Assembly: GCF_043290135.1 (NCBI RefSeq)
Contig: NC_134709.1
Coordinates: 64,838,556 to 64,902,555, forward strand
Length of the DNA stretch: 64,000 nucleotides
Source of the DNA: Rhipicephalus microplus
Taxonomy: Eukaryota; Arthropoda; Arachnida; Ixodida; Ixodidae
Direction of reading: 5' to 3'
Shown: positions 18,433 through 30,911 of the stretch, piece by piece
How positions within the stretch are numbered: the first letter of the stretch is position 1
Layout of the letters: each line of letters begins with the position of its first letter
The notes under the pieces: generated by a model
What the model saw: only the letters and a program-made list of their open reading frames with translations
What the model was told of the DNA's origin: nothing
The model's database searches: none
Made by a program: the position numbers and the translations under genes

Positions 18433-19490
18433 GATAGTCATAACCCATCGCAATGACAGCATGGCCCATTGCAATGATTGATTGATATGTGGGGTTTAAC
18501 GTCCCAAAACCACCATATGATTATGAGAGACGCCGCAGTGGAGGGCTCCGGAAATTTCGACCACCTGGGGTTCTTTAACGTGCACCCAAATCTGAGCACA
18601 CGGGCCTACAACATTTCCGCCGCCATCGGAAATGCAGCCGCCGCAGCCGGGATTTGAATCCACGACCTGCGGGTCAGCAGCCGAGTACCTTAGCCACTAG
18701 ACCACCGCGGCGGGGCCCATCGCAATGGCAGTCATGGCCAGTCGCAATATTAGTCACGGCTCGTCGCGATAATAGTCATGGCCCATCGCAATATTAGTCA
18801 TGACCAGTCACAATGATAGCCACGGCTCATTGCAATGATAGTCATGACCCCTTGCATTGATGGTCACGGCTCTTCGTAATGAGAGTCACGGCACATCGCA
18901 ATGATAGTCACGGTCCATCGCAACGATAGTCACGGCCAGTCGCAATAATAGTCACGGCTCGTCGCGATAATAGTCACGGCCAATCGCAATAGTAGTCACG
19001 ACCGGTCGCAATGATTGCCACGGCTCATTGTAAAGATAGTCATGGCCCCTTGCAATGATAGTCACGGCTCATCGCAATGAGAGTCACGGCCCATCGCAAT
19101 GATAGTGACGGCGATCGCAACGATAGTCACGGCCAGTCGCAATAATAGTCATGGCTCGTCACGATAATAGTCACGGCCCATCGCAATAATAGTCATGACT
19201 GGTCGCAATGATAGCCATGGCTCATTGTAATGATAGTCATGGCCCCTTGCAATGATAGTCACGGCTCTTCGCAATGAGAGTCATGGCTCATCGCTATGAT
19301 AGTCACGGCAATCGCAACGATAGTCACGGCCAGTCGCAATAATGGTCACGGCTCGTCGCGATAATAGTCACGGCCAATCGCAATAGTAGTCACGACCGGT
19401 TGCAATGATTGCCACGCTCATTGTAAAGATAGTCATGGCCCCTTGCAATGATAGTCACGGCTCTTCGCCATGGAAGTCAAGGCGCCAATG
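18433..19490. repeat. 22-bp minisatellite with 197-bp higher-order structure
   Basis: About 35 copies of a 22-bp unit (variants of GGCYCATCGCAATGATAGTCAC). The same ordered series of nine variant units restarts at 18736, 18934, 19131 and 19328, giving a 197-198 bp higher-order period. A SINE (18475-18715) splits the array near its left edge. Confidence 0.9.
18475..18715 (-). mobile_element. tRNA-derived SINE, Ruka family of ticks
   Basis: On the minus strand it begins with a tRNA-like head: box A TGGTCTAGTGG (about 18697-18707) and a box B close to GGATTCAAATCC (about 18650-18661). A body follows with GCATTTCCGATGG, AGAACCCCAGGTGGTCG and GGAGCCCTCCACT, and it ends with a TCAATCAA tail. This is a polymerase III SINE. 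I recognise it from memory as the ixodid-tick Ruka element. It is the most complete copy in the window and is inserted in the 22-bp minisatellite, so the flanking GCCCATYGCAAT duplication cannot be told from array units. Confidence 0.85.
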
Positions 19491-21127
19491 GTATACGCGG
19501 TGCCGACAACAGCAAGAAGTATGCGTTGTGTCACAACGCAGACCAGTTTCAGACACAGAAAGTGGCGTATATAGTCCGGCGAAAATGTTTAAACCGGGTA
19601 CACAGTAAACTCAGGACACAATGTAAGGAAGACGTTAGTATGGTATGCCGAAGACCATTCATCTGCCTTTTCAGTGGTCACCGCGGGCTGCAACGTCGTA
19701 CATCTTCCTTTAACACCAAGCGCGCACAGAGACGATCAGATCTGTCGACTGTGCCGACCATGCCTTGCGGCGACACAGGCACGCGTGGCTACAACCCTTC
19801 CCTCCCCCTCCTCCCCTCCAAAAGGCGTCCCACAGCGATTCCACAGCCGCCTGCATCCTACCGAAGAGGAACGCTTACAGACATACGCGCACGGCTAGCT
19901 GCAGAGACAAGAGGCCCCTTTTGAACCTCGGCCCCGCACTGTCCCCTTTGAACCCGCGGCTGCAACGGGGTCGCGATAGGGAATCGTTCCACACTTTGGG
20001 CACTGGTTGACCGGGCCGCTTCATCCATCTCCGTGACCGCGCGTCGGGACCTTTCACCCTCCCCAGCTGCGACTAATCGAATTGGCGTTTTAAAGCGCAC
20101 GCCGACGCCGGGGCGCCAAGATCCCTACTCCCTACGCAACCCTGTACCTCCCTTCCTCCCCAACGTTCGGGAGAGCGCGTTTGTCGCCGCCTGCGTTGAG
20201 ACATCTATCGTCGCCCGGCTAGATCAGGGCGGCCGCGGCGTGCACTCGGAGCCGACGACACCGCTAACTGCGTTAGCACCCCTTTTCTTCGACGCGACTC
20301 TGCGCTCCTTCACCCTCCGTTCTCTTCGATGCAGTCACGGAGCTTCTCCACTTTATCCCTACACTTCCCGCAACCCATCCCTCCTTCCAGCGTTCAGAAA
20401 CTTAAACGCTGTATCCTCGGGGCATAGTGTTAATGGCGGTTCTCCTTTGACGGAGAATGGGGAAGAGGAGCGTTAAGCGAATCAATGCTTCCGCCGACGA
20501 CCCAGTGTCGTCACTGTGTATAGACAAAAGGCCGGTGAGGGCCGCAGCGTTCCGCTGTGCGAGCCACAAGTAGCGGCTCTTTCGCAAAATGCGCCGCCAC
20601 TGTCATAGCTACTTTGGCGGTGGCCTTAGAAAAATGGGGGTCGCGGGAAGCGGCCCGTGGAAGAGAAGCTAAACTTCGGGAAGATGTCGGGTCGCCGCGG
20701 CAGAGAGTGTTTCTTAATCGACGCTGCTTGCGGGAGGCATTGGAAAAAGGCCACTGGACTGAGTTGAGGGTGAAGGGGGGATAGAATCGACTTGCAATGG
20801 AAGTGGTGCTGATGGTGGTGTTGGCAGTGGTGGTGACAGTCTTGCGTATAAACCATGACCCCCCGCAAGAGATTTCAAACATGCAGTACCCTTCCCGGGC
20901 GCCCTCTGTAGAGGTCCCGACCCGCGGCACGACAAACCCACTCCTCCGAAAATGCGAGGTTGGAAATCCCTTTCCCCCTTTGGCGGGTTCGAAACCCCGC
21001 TGCTCCGACCCACTTTACGTGTGCAGAGAAGCGTGTCCTCGCGACGACAGGCGTTTTCATCATCCCCCTTTCGACTACTTCACTTGTATCCGTTCCTATA
21101 CCGAGTCATGTTGGTACGCACAGAATC

Positions 21128-21130
<3 letters not shown>
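19491..21130. other. Non-coding stretch, nothing recognised
   Basis: GC-richer sequence with several overlapping open frames (for example 20033-20476 plus and 20511-20930 minus) but no recognisable domain, conserved motif or splice structure that I can defend. Confidence 0.45.

Positions 21131-21190
<60 letters not shown>
21131..21190. repeat. (AC)n microsatellite
   Basis: Thirty uninterrupted AC dinucleotides. Confidence 0.97.
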
Positions 21191-21192
<2 letters not shown>

Positions 21193-24100
21193 AGTTTCAA
21201 AGGTCGCAGCAGCCGTTCCGGAACTATGAACAACGAGACGGGTTTAGAAAAAAACAAGGAAAGGTGGTAAAAGCACTTCGAACGAACGCACTGCGCGTGG
21301 TGATATCGATGGCCAGGGTTGAAATGGAATCCTTTGGGTCGAGCACACGCGGGTACACTATACACAGCAAGTGACGCGTGCACGGGTGAATTATTCATTG
21401 TTTGTTTACACCCGAAGGGCAACGAAAACGATTTGTTGTTTCCCTCCTTTCCCGTTGCATGGCTTAAACCCATGTGTCGACTCGTATTCAACGAATGCAA
21501 GCGCTGAATGCAACAAAACGGAAATCAGAACAGAAATCGCAGAGAACCCGGAGTGAGACTAAGATTTATGAATGTTGTGCGCGATTATGCTGAAAGCAGT
21601 AATTCATTGCTTGTCTCTTTCTTTTTTATGAATCGGAGGTTGTGAATTAAATTGAGTGCACCATCACAATGCAACAACCATTCAACGCGTTCAGATCGGG
21701 TGCCCAGCCTCGTCTATGGGACAAACTACAAGCATCTATCGTAAATCGAATGGTGTAGCCCACATTCTCCTGGTCTTTCAGGGGAAGCAAGATTGTCATT
21801 TATAAAGCTATAGATGCGCTACGTATCAGTCTGGATGTCCTTTTAAGCAGTGCATATCCTTGTAGCGTTGCGTCTGCTGTTCCCGGCACTCACAGCTTTC
21901 CTTGTGAATCTACTCGCAAATCTCTTTGAAAGTCATTCTTTCATTTACGATTTCCAACCACTGTGATTGTTAGAGGAACGTCACAGCTGCTTCGGACATC
22001 ACAGTTTTTTGAATAATCTAGCTCAGGAAAACTCTCTAGAACATCATCCTGGCAGCCAATGGCAAATATTTACCAAAAACAAATTGGTCGTTGTCTGCCT
22101 AATTTCCCTGCCTTTCTTATATTCCTTCTCTCTATGTCCCTCTACTAACAAAAAAGGGGACGGGGGCCTTGTGTATTCGTGCAAGGCAAGTTACCACGCA
22201 AGATGCGCCAGAAAATTCGCAAGGAAAAATTTCAACGCCTCATGCCACCACCTGATCGCCTATACCCGTCATGTGATGCTGTATGAACACTGCGGACGCA
22301 CGAATATTTTGAAAAAGTATACAATGATGAAATTTGGAGCCAATTGAAAGCAACTAAGAGCGTTTTGTCTGCAGTGACTGGTCCTTTGCGAAAATTTTGG
22401 ATCTTCACTGTGCCACGACAAAAAAAGGCAGAAAATGGCAAATGCGACGCAAAAGTCCTGAATGGCAGCCCACGGCTACCAGACCCATGATGGCGTCATA
22501 CTCGACAACTCACATAAAGAAGCATATAAACCCTGAGCATTGGCTGTGGCTCCTTAAAGAGGACGCATACACCGCAAAGCATGCAACCGCCACTTCACGG
22601 TGTCGCGAGAACGCCAAGGTGCTGAACACTCGGCGCAACAATTTCCCGTCTTGTTTATGCAGTCGCCAAACGAACCCCGCCTTCTTGTTCCGATGTCACT
22701 CACTTAATCACCACAGCCCCCGAGGCGAGACTTGAGTCGCCCTATTCACGGTCGTGTACACATAATGGAAATGCCGCTTTGTTTTCCGACGTGTTCGTAC
22801 ACCTTCCGTTTCTTTGATTTCCTTGTGCTTCCTTTCAACACGCGCCCCACAATATCCGCTCGCTTTCACTCTTTCTCCCGCTAATGGTATATTTAATAAA
22901 CGCTCTCCACCCCCAAAAAAGAGCTCCCGCAATGAGCAAAGAACAGCGCAGTGCAGAGAACACAAGAAGACAGGCAACAGTGGCACAAGTCGGGGAAGCC
23001 CCACAAAATGTGGTTTGCGCCGCGAAAAGAACCATTCATCACGGCGTGATGATTAAAACGAGCCGGCAATTAGCCCATCGCCGCGCGTCGACCCGCTAAT
23101 GATGCCTCCCACACCGAGCCACAACCAACGTGTACATAGCGCCCGTAATGCTCACACACAAACACAAGTCACTGTGTTTTTTCGCTCGTCTAGTTCAATG
23201 GCGAAAGGAGCGATTAATCTTTGTTTGCGTTGGCGCCGATCCCCACTGCTTCGGGGTGGAGTGGCGCTGCTGGCGTTGGTTATGTCGTTTTGCGATGCTC
23301 CTCGACCTTTTTAAGGGTGTTTTTGTTTTGATATCGCGGTACCCTTACGCGTTTAGCTGTATTTTAAGGCAAGTGTACGCTTGACGGCGACAGACCTTAA
23401 AGATTCGAGAGGGCGCTGCGGTCAGTTCTTGTATATTTTTATTTAGAAGACAGTAAACTGGGCAACACTTATGGACGTTTAACGAGGAACCATGCACCTC
23501 GCGCTTTTTCTTGCTTTTCAGAGCATGAGCTTGAAAGATTTGAGCGTAATCTGCCTCTCCGCTGTCTCGGTGAGAAATGAGTGGAACAGCGTTTGACTGT
23601 CGGATTATAGAAGGCGCTCAAGCGGGCGAGGGGTAATTACGTGGGTAAACACGTGTCGCTGGCCAATTACTTGTAAGGAATATTTACGTGCTGTAGGCGC
23701 GGGCAAGAGTTCCAGCGCGCCTCAACGTATAAGAAGCTTCGCCGCAAGACAGTCACTGCATAATTAAGGACTCGAGCTGCCGTATCAGACTTGGCGCTCT
23801 ACCTATACACGCATCAGAATCGAAAGTTGGGCTAGCTGGATATGTTTGGTATAACTATCAGTTCAAGTGCACGGATAAACATAAAGAAACACAAACAGAA
23901 TAAACTAAAGTGGTTTTTTGATCTAACAATCAATTAACACGTAACTTGACGGAAGCTTTTCACATAAGAAAAAGAGGAGAACAATGCGACAGGCAGCCTT
24001 AGGGTTTGCTGCACGATAAAAAGCTTGCTTTTCTAGATTATGTTCCGAGATAATCTTTCTTCTTTTACTCTGTGTTCTCGAGGTGCCACGGGTGTAATTC

Positions 24101-24479
24101 TTGCCTGCACACGCATGCGTTGTTTTTTGATTGCCCGGTTGTATATTTTTTTCCTTTCTAATGAATCGTTTAGTTGCGAGAAAGCGCTTGTCCTCTCTCC
24201 CTTTTTGTTTATTCGTGCGCTTGAACTGACAGTTATACTATACATGCACGCTGCTCGTTCCGGCTACAGCGTATGGATAACTGCAAGGAACCATTAAAAT
24301 AATTAAGACATTTATGCGTACGCAAAGAAACACTAGTTTTATATGGTTAACTGATAATTACGGATAACGTGTTTTTCTTCTTCTGGGCTTAGGAGGAATG
24401 GATGAAATCACTCCTTCTAAAAATGTTGTATAAAATAAAAACGAAGCAACACGTTCAAGTCAAATTTGATGCCCCCAGA
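21191..24479. other. Long stretch without a recognised gene
   Basis: No convincing coding region. Open frames at 21967-22347 and 22397-22735 lack motifs. No repeat here that I recognise. Confidence 0.5.
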
Positions 24480-24780
24480 TAGAGCATCGACATAACGAGA
24501 CGCGAACTGTCGAGGTTATTTTAGAGCTTCCGCGACAACCTTCCGCGGCTGGAAAATTCGGTGGTGCACGTATTAATGCCGACGCGCTTCACCACCTGTC
24601 AGTGTTATATCGACGGACGCTGCATTCTTTGTTGGCAACTAACAGTGCACAGTGTGCATCGCTTGCACTGAAACTTTGCTTTTCGCAACCACAAGTTCCG
24701 CCAAGCAAAGGGTTTCGCCTGCTGCTGTCTCCATTCGTGTCACAATCATGTGAGAGTAGGCAACGCTGATTGAGCGCAAA
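24480..24780 (+). mobile_element. Possible LTR remnant
   Basis: A segment with ATTAATGCCGACGCGCTTCAC and a CTGTCAG continuation resembles the promoter region of the solo LTR at 28569-28975 in the opposite orientation (there TATAAATGCCGACGCGCTTC). Ends not defined; weak call. Confidence 0.35.
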
Positions 24781-24981
24781 CATCAGTTCCCACAGTGGTA
24801 TACGAGACGCGGGCTAAATCGGACTACTTCGCGTAGGAGTAGATGCTAAGAACCTCCACGCCCACCTAATTTTTTGTTTTGTTTTAGGGGCGCACCTCTT
24901 TAAGGTCGAGCCCTGCTCGCGTCAGCCACGCTCCACAAAACCGAAACTGAACATCTCAACAACGAAAAAAAAAACTTCATA

Positions 24982-25070
24982 ACATATACACAGAGTGAGT
25001 AATGATGAGTGGGGCAAAGCTTCCGATGGTTTGATCGGTAAACGTGAATCGTCCGTCCGTCCACTGGCCG

Positions 25071-25122
<52 letters not shown>

Positions 25123-25176
25123 CGTTCATCTTGTTAACACTCCAAGTACTGCCATCTCGCATCTTTTTCTTCATAT
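24982..25176 (-). repeat. Composite repeat copy, left part (split by Gypsy element 1)
   Basis: Minus-orientation copy: GAGTGAGTAATGATGAGTGG, a (TGTC)n tract at 25071-25123, then AACACTCCAAGTACTGCCAT and a stretch ending CTTCATAT. It continues at 31064 on the far side of Gypsy element 1. Confidence 0.8.
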
Positions 25177-25353
25177 TGTCGTGGTAAAACGCGAATAAAA
25201 CACAGATACATCTTGGGACGACGAAAGCAGCGTGTCCTCAACAGCTGAACCACAAGATCGTCTTCTTCGGCCTCGAGAGAAGCTAGAGGCCCACTACCTC
25301 GTGCCCACTAAATGTCCCCATCATCGTCATCGTCCACATGTAGACACGCGTCA
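25177..25353 (-). repeat. 3' LTR of Gypsy element 1
   Basis: 177-bp LTR, TG...CA on the minus strand. Contains 25 bp absent from the other LTR. A purine-rich GAGAGAGAGGCAAA stretch, the likely polypurine tract, directly precedes it on the minus strand. Confidence 0.85.
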
Positions 25354-25434
25354 TTTGCCTCTCTCTCAAAGAGCATCGCCCCGATGCGCAGTCTGTAATG
25401 CAGTTTTTTTTTTCTAAGGTAAAGTATCACGCAA

Positions 25435-28400
25435 TCACTCGCTGACGTAAGGTTTCCTGCGGACTACGTGAACGAGTTCAGGATGGTGCTGGCGACGCCT
25501 TATACTATACGAACAGTCGGGAACAACTTCGTAAGTGACATCGCTCAGTCGTCGCACAACTAGGTACGGTCCAAAGTATCTTCTTAAGAGTTTTTCGGGA
25601 AGTCCTCGTTTTCATATGGGCGTCCAAACCAATACTTTGTCGCCAGTTTGGTAGAGGACTGTTCTGCGGTGAGAATTGTAGCGGCCTGCATCATAGTCTT
25701 GCTGCTGGCTGATCCGTAAACGTGCAAGTTGCCTGGCTTCTTCTGCGCGTTCCGTAAACGTGTCGGCGTCCGGGACGATGTCGTCGCCTTCGTGCGGTAA
25801 CATTGCATCTAACATGGTTCGTACTTCCCGTCTATGAACGAGGTTGAATGGTGTCATGGGGGTCGTTTCTTGCTTGGCCGTGTTGTATACAAACGTTATG
25901 TAAGGCAAGATTGTATCCCAATTTTTCTGTTCGACGTCAACGTACATCGAAAGCGTGTCTGCAATGGTTTTGTTTAGACGCTCTGTCAGCCCGTTCGTTT
26001 GTGGGTCGTATGCGGTGGTCTTACGATGCGTTGTTCCATTCAGCCTCAAAACATGGTCCAAAAGAGCTGCTGTAAATGCGGTTCCTCTGTCTGTGAATAC
26101 GACGGTTGGTGCACCATGCCTCAGTACAATATTCTCGATAAAAAATCTTGCCACCTCCGCTGCTGTACCCCTCTGGATAGCCTTTGTCTCGGCATAACGG
26201 GTCAAATAAAATATCGCGACGATAACCCATCGGTTGCCTGCAGCAGAAGTAGGGAGTGGGCCCAAAATGTCCATGCCAATCTGGTGGAATGGAGTCATTG
26301 GGACCTGTACGGGTTGCAGGAGGCCAGCTAGTTTAGTTGGTGGTGACTTGCGTCGCTGGCAGTCGAGACAGGTACGAACGTGGTGCTTCACGGCTGTGGT
26401 TAGTCTTGGCCAGTAATACCTTTGCGGTACCCTGGCCAACGTTCTTGTGCAACCCAAGTGGCCAGAGGTAACCTCGTTGTGGCATATTATCAGTACTTCG
26501 GTGCGAAGGACTGCTGGGATGACGAGTAGATAGGCAGATCCCGTCGACGAAAAATTTCTTTTATAGAGTACTCCGCCACGTAAACAAAATGATGACAACG
26601 CTCTTGCGAAAACTCTTGGCGCCTTCCGAGATCTGCCATCCAAGTAGGTAATTAAGCCAAGCAACTCAGCGTTGTCTCGTTGTTGCTGCGCAATGGTGGT
26701 CGTGTCGAGGACACCGAGAAATGATGTTTCCTCCTCCTCGGGTAAGGTTGCCGACTCAATGGGTGAACGGGACAAAAAGTCGGCGTCCATATGTCGCTTC
26801 CCTGACTTATGTACGACTGCCATATCGAATTCCTGCAGCCTGAGACTCCAACGCGCTAATCGGCCGGTAGGGTCTTTAAGTTAGTTAACCAACACAGTGA
26901 GTGGTGGTCGCTAATTACTTTGAAGGGGTGGCCTTAAATATAAATACGGACGAAATTTTGTAACCGCCCATACCACGGCGAGACATTCCTTCTCAGTCGT
27001 GGAGTAATTAGCCTCAGCGCATGTTAACGTTCTGCTTGCGTAAGCGATTACCCTTTCTGTGCCCTCTTGCTGCTGCACAAGCACAGCTCCCAGACCAACA
27101 TTGCTTGCATCGGCGTGAAGCATCGTAGGGGCTCTCTCGTCGAAGTGGGCAAGGACTGGGGGGGTTTGTAGTCGCTGTCGAAGATCGGTAAAAGCAGCTT
27201 CCCCTTCGTTCTTCCACTCAAAGGTGACGTCATCTCTCGTGAGGCGAGTTAGCGGTGATGCTACGCGTGCGAAATCCGCGCTAAATTGTCGATAATATGC
27301 GCAGAGGCCGAGAAAGCGTCTGACAGCCTTTTTATCGGTCGGCATAGGAAACTGTTCTACGGCTGCGATTTTTTTCAGGATCGGGACGAACACCAGCATG
27401 ACTGACGACATGACCAAGAAATCGCAGCTCTTCGTAGCAAAAGTGGCACTTCTCAGGCTTCAACGTCAGGCCCGCGGACTGTAGGGCTCGTAAGACCACC
27501 TCAAGTATTTCAAGGTGCTCGTCAAACGTCGCGGAAAACACTATGACGTCGTCCAGATATACTAAGCATGTTTTCCCCTTCAACCCAGAAAGCACGGTAT
27601 CCATGAGTGTTTGAAAGGTAGCAGGGGCTGAGCACAAACCGAATGGCAAGACCTTAAATTCATATAACCTATCTGGTGTCACAAAAGCGGTCTTCTCGCG
27701 TTCTCTCGGGTCCACCTCGATTTGCCAATATCCACTCCGCAAGTCCATTGAAGAGAAGTATCGAGCATGTCGAAGTCTGTCGAGAGAGTCGTCTATACGC
27801 GGTAGTGGATATACGTCTTGCTTGGTCACCTGATTTAGCTTCCGGTAATCCACAGAGAAGCGCAGGCTGCCGTCCTTTTTCTTAACGAGGACTACAGGCG
27901 ACGCCCAGGGGTTCTGTGAAGGCTGAATGGCGTCATCTTCAAGCATTCTGTCTACCTGCTGTTGTATCGCTTCACGTTCTTCTGGATCCACGCGATAAAG
28001 GTTCTGGTGAATAGGTCTCGCCGTTTCCTCGGTAATTATTCGATGCCTGGTTAGAGGCGTGCGGCCAACCCTTGATGTTGGCGAAAAGCAGTCTTGAAAT
28101 TTGGCCAGTAGCTCAAGAAGTCTACGTCGATCGTCTTTCGGCAAATTAATGCTAACGTCCAGAACAGGCGCTGAATCAAGATTTAGCGACTCGTTGACTA
28201 CCTCCAAGCAGCCTTCGGCATCTACAACATCGTCGAAGTAAGCGACAGCCGTGCCTTTAGGAAGGTGCCGGCGCTCAGCACTAAAATTGGTCCGCAGCAA
28301 GTCCGTGCGTCCAGCAGCAACTTAGACAATACCTCGTGCGACAGAAATACCGTGGGTGAAGAGCAGCGAGCTTATTCGGTGTGTAACTCCTTCGGCGTCA

Positions 28401-28564
28401 AACTGAGCAGTGGCGGCCACAGAAACAAGTATGCATGACCTCGGAGGGAGAACCACATCGTCATCAGTAAGAAGCAGTTGGTTTGGTCGCGCCTCTGGAG
28501 AATTGGGTAAGCCCGAACTGTTGCAAAACGTAATCAAGCTTTCTGGTATGTTGATGACGGCACC
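25435..28564 (-). pseudogene. Gypsy element 1 pol, RT-RNase H-integrase part
   Basis: Minus-strand remains of the polyprotein downstream of the solo LTR. The reverse transcriptase shows [39 protein letters not shown] and the catalytic [12 protein letters not shown] (about 27548-27583). RNase H has HADASNVGLGAVLV. Integrase (26823-25612, open for 403 codons) has the HHCC-like HNEVTSGHLG...CLDCQRRK, then GMDILGPLP, FTDRGTAF and NGLTERLNKTI carrying the D, D and E residues. Breaks seen: an in-frame stop near 28322, frameshifts near 27390 and 26935, and a stop at about 25609-25611 just before the GPY/F module, which remains readable to the final stop at 25435. Not functional as it stands. Confidence 0.85.
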
Positions 28565-28568
28565 ATAT

Positions 28569-28975
28569 TGTCACGGGGTCGTGACGTGGCCGAAGTCAAG
28601 AGACTTCGTGTCGAGATTTAACTGTTTATTTGGGCGAACCTGTGCCCGGTAAACGGAAAGTCCAATTACAGCAGCAGTCTTGCACAGATAGCAGTCTCGG
28701 GTTGATAGCGGCGAACGGAGCGTCGGCCTTCGATCAACAACTGACAAGCGGCGAAGCGCGTCGGCATTTATACTCTTGCCATTGAATGTTCTAGCATTAT
28801 CGCTGGCGGTGGCGTAGGTTCCAGAACAATCTGTACCGTTCGCACAGTGGGCGTGATCTTATCGAAATGATCTACTACAGTCCGGAACCTTCTGGAAAAC
28901 TGCAGGCGCGGTTTGCGCTGAGAATCGTGTGGTGTTTTGGGATGATAACGAAAACTTGAGAAATGGAACGTGGCA
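28569..28975 (-). mobile_element. Solo LTR inserted in pol of Gypsy element 1
   Basis: A 407-bp sequence flanked by a perfect ATAT duplication (28565-28568 and 28976-28979). On the minus strand it starts TGCCACG and ends CGTGACA, which are complementary at six of seven positions. It carries a promoter-like TATAAAT (complement of 28766-28772) and an AATAAA signal (complement of 28625-28630), in the order expected for U3-R-U5. No internal coding sequence is present, so it is a solo LTR. The host polyprotein frame resumes on the other side once one ATAT copy is counted out. Confidence 0.88.
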
Positions 28976-28979
28976 ATAT

Positions 28980-29380
28980 TCCCGTAAAACGTCCATGCCA
29001 AGAATTACGTCTCTGCAGCATGCGGCGATAACGACGAACGACGCAGTGAAAGGAGAACCTCCGATGTCAATTCTTGCGGTACATCTTCCCGAGGGCATCA
29101 ATAACTGGCCTCCTGCTGTTCTTATATGAGGACCCGTCCACGGCGTCTTCACTTTTCTGAGGCTGTCGGTGAGGTCCTGACTGATAATGGAGAAGTCGGC
29201 ACCAGTGTCGACTAAAGCTGTTACTTTCTGGCCGTCAAAAAGAACACTAAGGTCAGCAGTCACAATTTCATCGTTTTCACGGCTTATCGGCTGTATGACG
29301 TCCTGCTGTGGGGGCTTCTTGTCGTCATCTTTATGGCCTGCAACCTTGCCCCCGGAGGTCGCCGCTCTCAGTTTCCCCGG
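28980..29380 (-). pseudogene. Gypsy element 1 protease segment of pol
   Basis: This segment begins in the -1 frame relative to gag, from the gag stop at 29368-29370. It encodes the retropepsin with the active-site motif LVDTGADFSIIS and the downstream DVILGMDVL hydrophobic-Gly motif. It runs uninterrupted until the solo LTR cuts it at 28975. A canonical -1 slippery heptamer, GGGAAAC (complement of 29371-29377), lies directly before the gag stop and would join gag to this frame. Confidence 0.8.
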
Positions 29381-30879
29381 CGCGGGCTAGGTGACCTTCT
29401 TGTATTAAGGTCCGCGTAGGTGCGACAAAGGCGAACGCGCGGGGGACGGAGAGCGGGACTGACGTCTCGGACCAGGAGGGTGAGCAGGCATTGCCTTCTC
29501 TGCAGTGGTAGAGCCGTCCTCAAAGTGAGAACGGGCTCCATAGAAAGAGGTGTCGTCACGGCGCGGAGTGTATTTGTCGTTGGCACGTCGACCGTCAAAC
29601 CAAGGTCGATGAGGACGGAATGAATAACCTCGATGCCAGCAATGACGGGCAATATTTCCTGCACCTCCACAGTGAAAGCATAGTGGATTTATCGCAGAAC
29701 TGTGCGCCATGCATCTGTTGTCCGGGTCGGTGGGCGCGTCCGGGTCGGTGGATGTCGGTGGATGTTGTCCGGGTCGGTGGATGCCCATGGGGTGGCTGTG
29801 GACGGCTGGTTGTATGGCTGTAGCGTGGGTGGTTGCTGCAGTGTCTGCTCTTGCGGTGGATACGAAGGGGCCATCGGCACCTGGTGGTACAGCGTCGGCA
29901 TAGCGGGTGGTGGACGTCGGAGAGCGGCAGCGTAGCTCATAGGACGCTGCTGAGCATCAGGACTAGCCGTAGACAACGCTTGGTGGATTTCGTCGCGTAC
30001 GACTTCAGCGATCGACGCGATGAGATTTTCAGCAACCGGATCCCACAACTTCTGCAGTTCCTCGCGAACTATCTCCCTAATCAAGTCTCGCAAGCAGCTC
30101 TGACTCTCAGACGTCATGGCGATAGCATTGATTGGGACATTGCAGGACATGCGGTCATATTGCCTGCAGCGTTGGTGAAGGGCCCGCTCGATAGTCGTAG
30201 CCTCCTTAATGAAGTCAAGCACAGTACTTGGAGGGTTGCGCAGTAGCCCGGCAAAAAGCTGTTCCTTGACACCGCGCATGAGGTAGCTCAACTTTTTATC
30301 TTCCGTCATGTGCGGGTTAGCTCGTTGAAAAAGACGAGTCATGTCCTCGGCAAACATTGTAACGGTTCGGTTGGGTTTTTGAACCCGTAGCTCCAATAAC
30401 TGCTGCGCATGGTCCCTTCTATCGATATTGGCGAAGGTATCGACGAACTTCTGTCGAAAGTTGGGCCAAGCTGACAGGTTGCCTTCTCTATTTTCATACC
30501 AAGTACGAGCACCGTCGTCAAGGTAGAAATAGGCGCGTGAAAGCTTTTCCTGTTCCGACCACTGGTTTACCTTGGCAACACGCTCGTAGGGGTCAAGCCA
30601 GTCGTGAACGTCTTCATGGGCACCGCCACTAAAGCGATCGGGAACGAGGGGTTGAAAGAGGGTCACCTGAGGTGGGTGCGTCGGAAAGCTGCCTTGGGGC
30701 ACCTGTTGCGGGCTTGCGTTGGCCATTGGTTGAGGTGTGCGGTGCCTAGCAGGTTCCGGCGAGTGAGTCAGCTCTGGCGCGAGGCCTCGCAACCGTCGAC
30801 TGGAGCGATGCACCGGTGTTTCTACAGGTGACAATGCGTCTGGACTCGATGAGCGGCTCCCAGCGGGCGTGTGGAGCAT
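29368..30879 (-). pseudogene. Gypsy element 1 gag, frameshifted
   Basis: Capsid-like protein of a Gypsy element. The first frame (ATG at about 30879 to a stop at 29689) has the retrotransposon gag pattern DRFSGGAHEDVHDWLDPY, ARTWYENREG, RDHAQQLLELRVQ and LMRGVKEQLFAGLLRNP. The nucleocapsid zinc knuckle CFHCGGAGNIARHC (CX2CX4HX4C) and the Arg/Ser/Pro-rich tail lie in a second frame (29788-29405), and the last residues before the stop at 29368 lie in a third. At least two single-base shifts therefore break the gene. An upstream extension of the first frame enters the LTR and is unlikely to be used. Confidence 0.82.
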
Positions 30880-30887
30880 CAGACAGG

Positions 30888-30911
30888 GTTGCGGCCCAGC
30901 ACCTCCACCAG
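30888..30911 (-). other. Primer-binding-like site of Gypsy element 1
   Basis: One base inside the 5' LTR end, the minus strand reads TGGTGGAGGTGCTGGG. Nearly the same 17 bases occupy the same place in elements 2 and 3. It begins TGG as expected for pairing with a tRNA CCA end. I could not match it to a tRNA from memory. Confidence 0.55.

Noticed and set aside
18640..18715. tRNA gene suggested by boxes A and B
   Set aside because: Part of a repeated SINE present in several copies with a body and tail.
18433..19490. CRISPR-like array of 22-bp repeats
   Set aside because: Units abut without spacers, the genome is eukaryotic, and the variants follow a higher-order tandem pattern.
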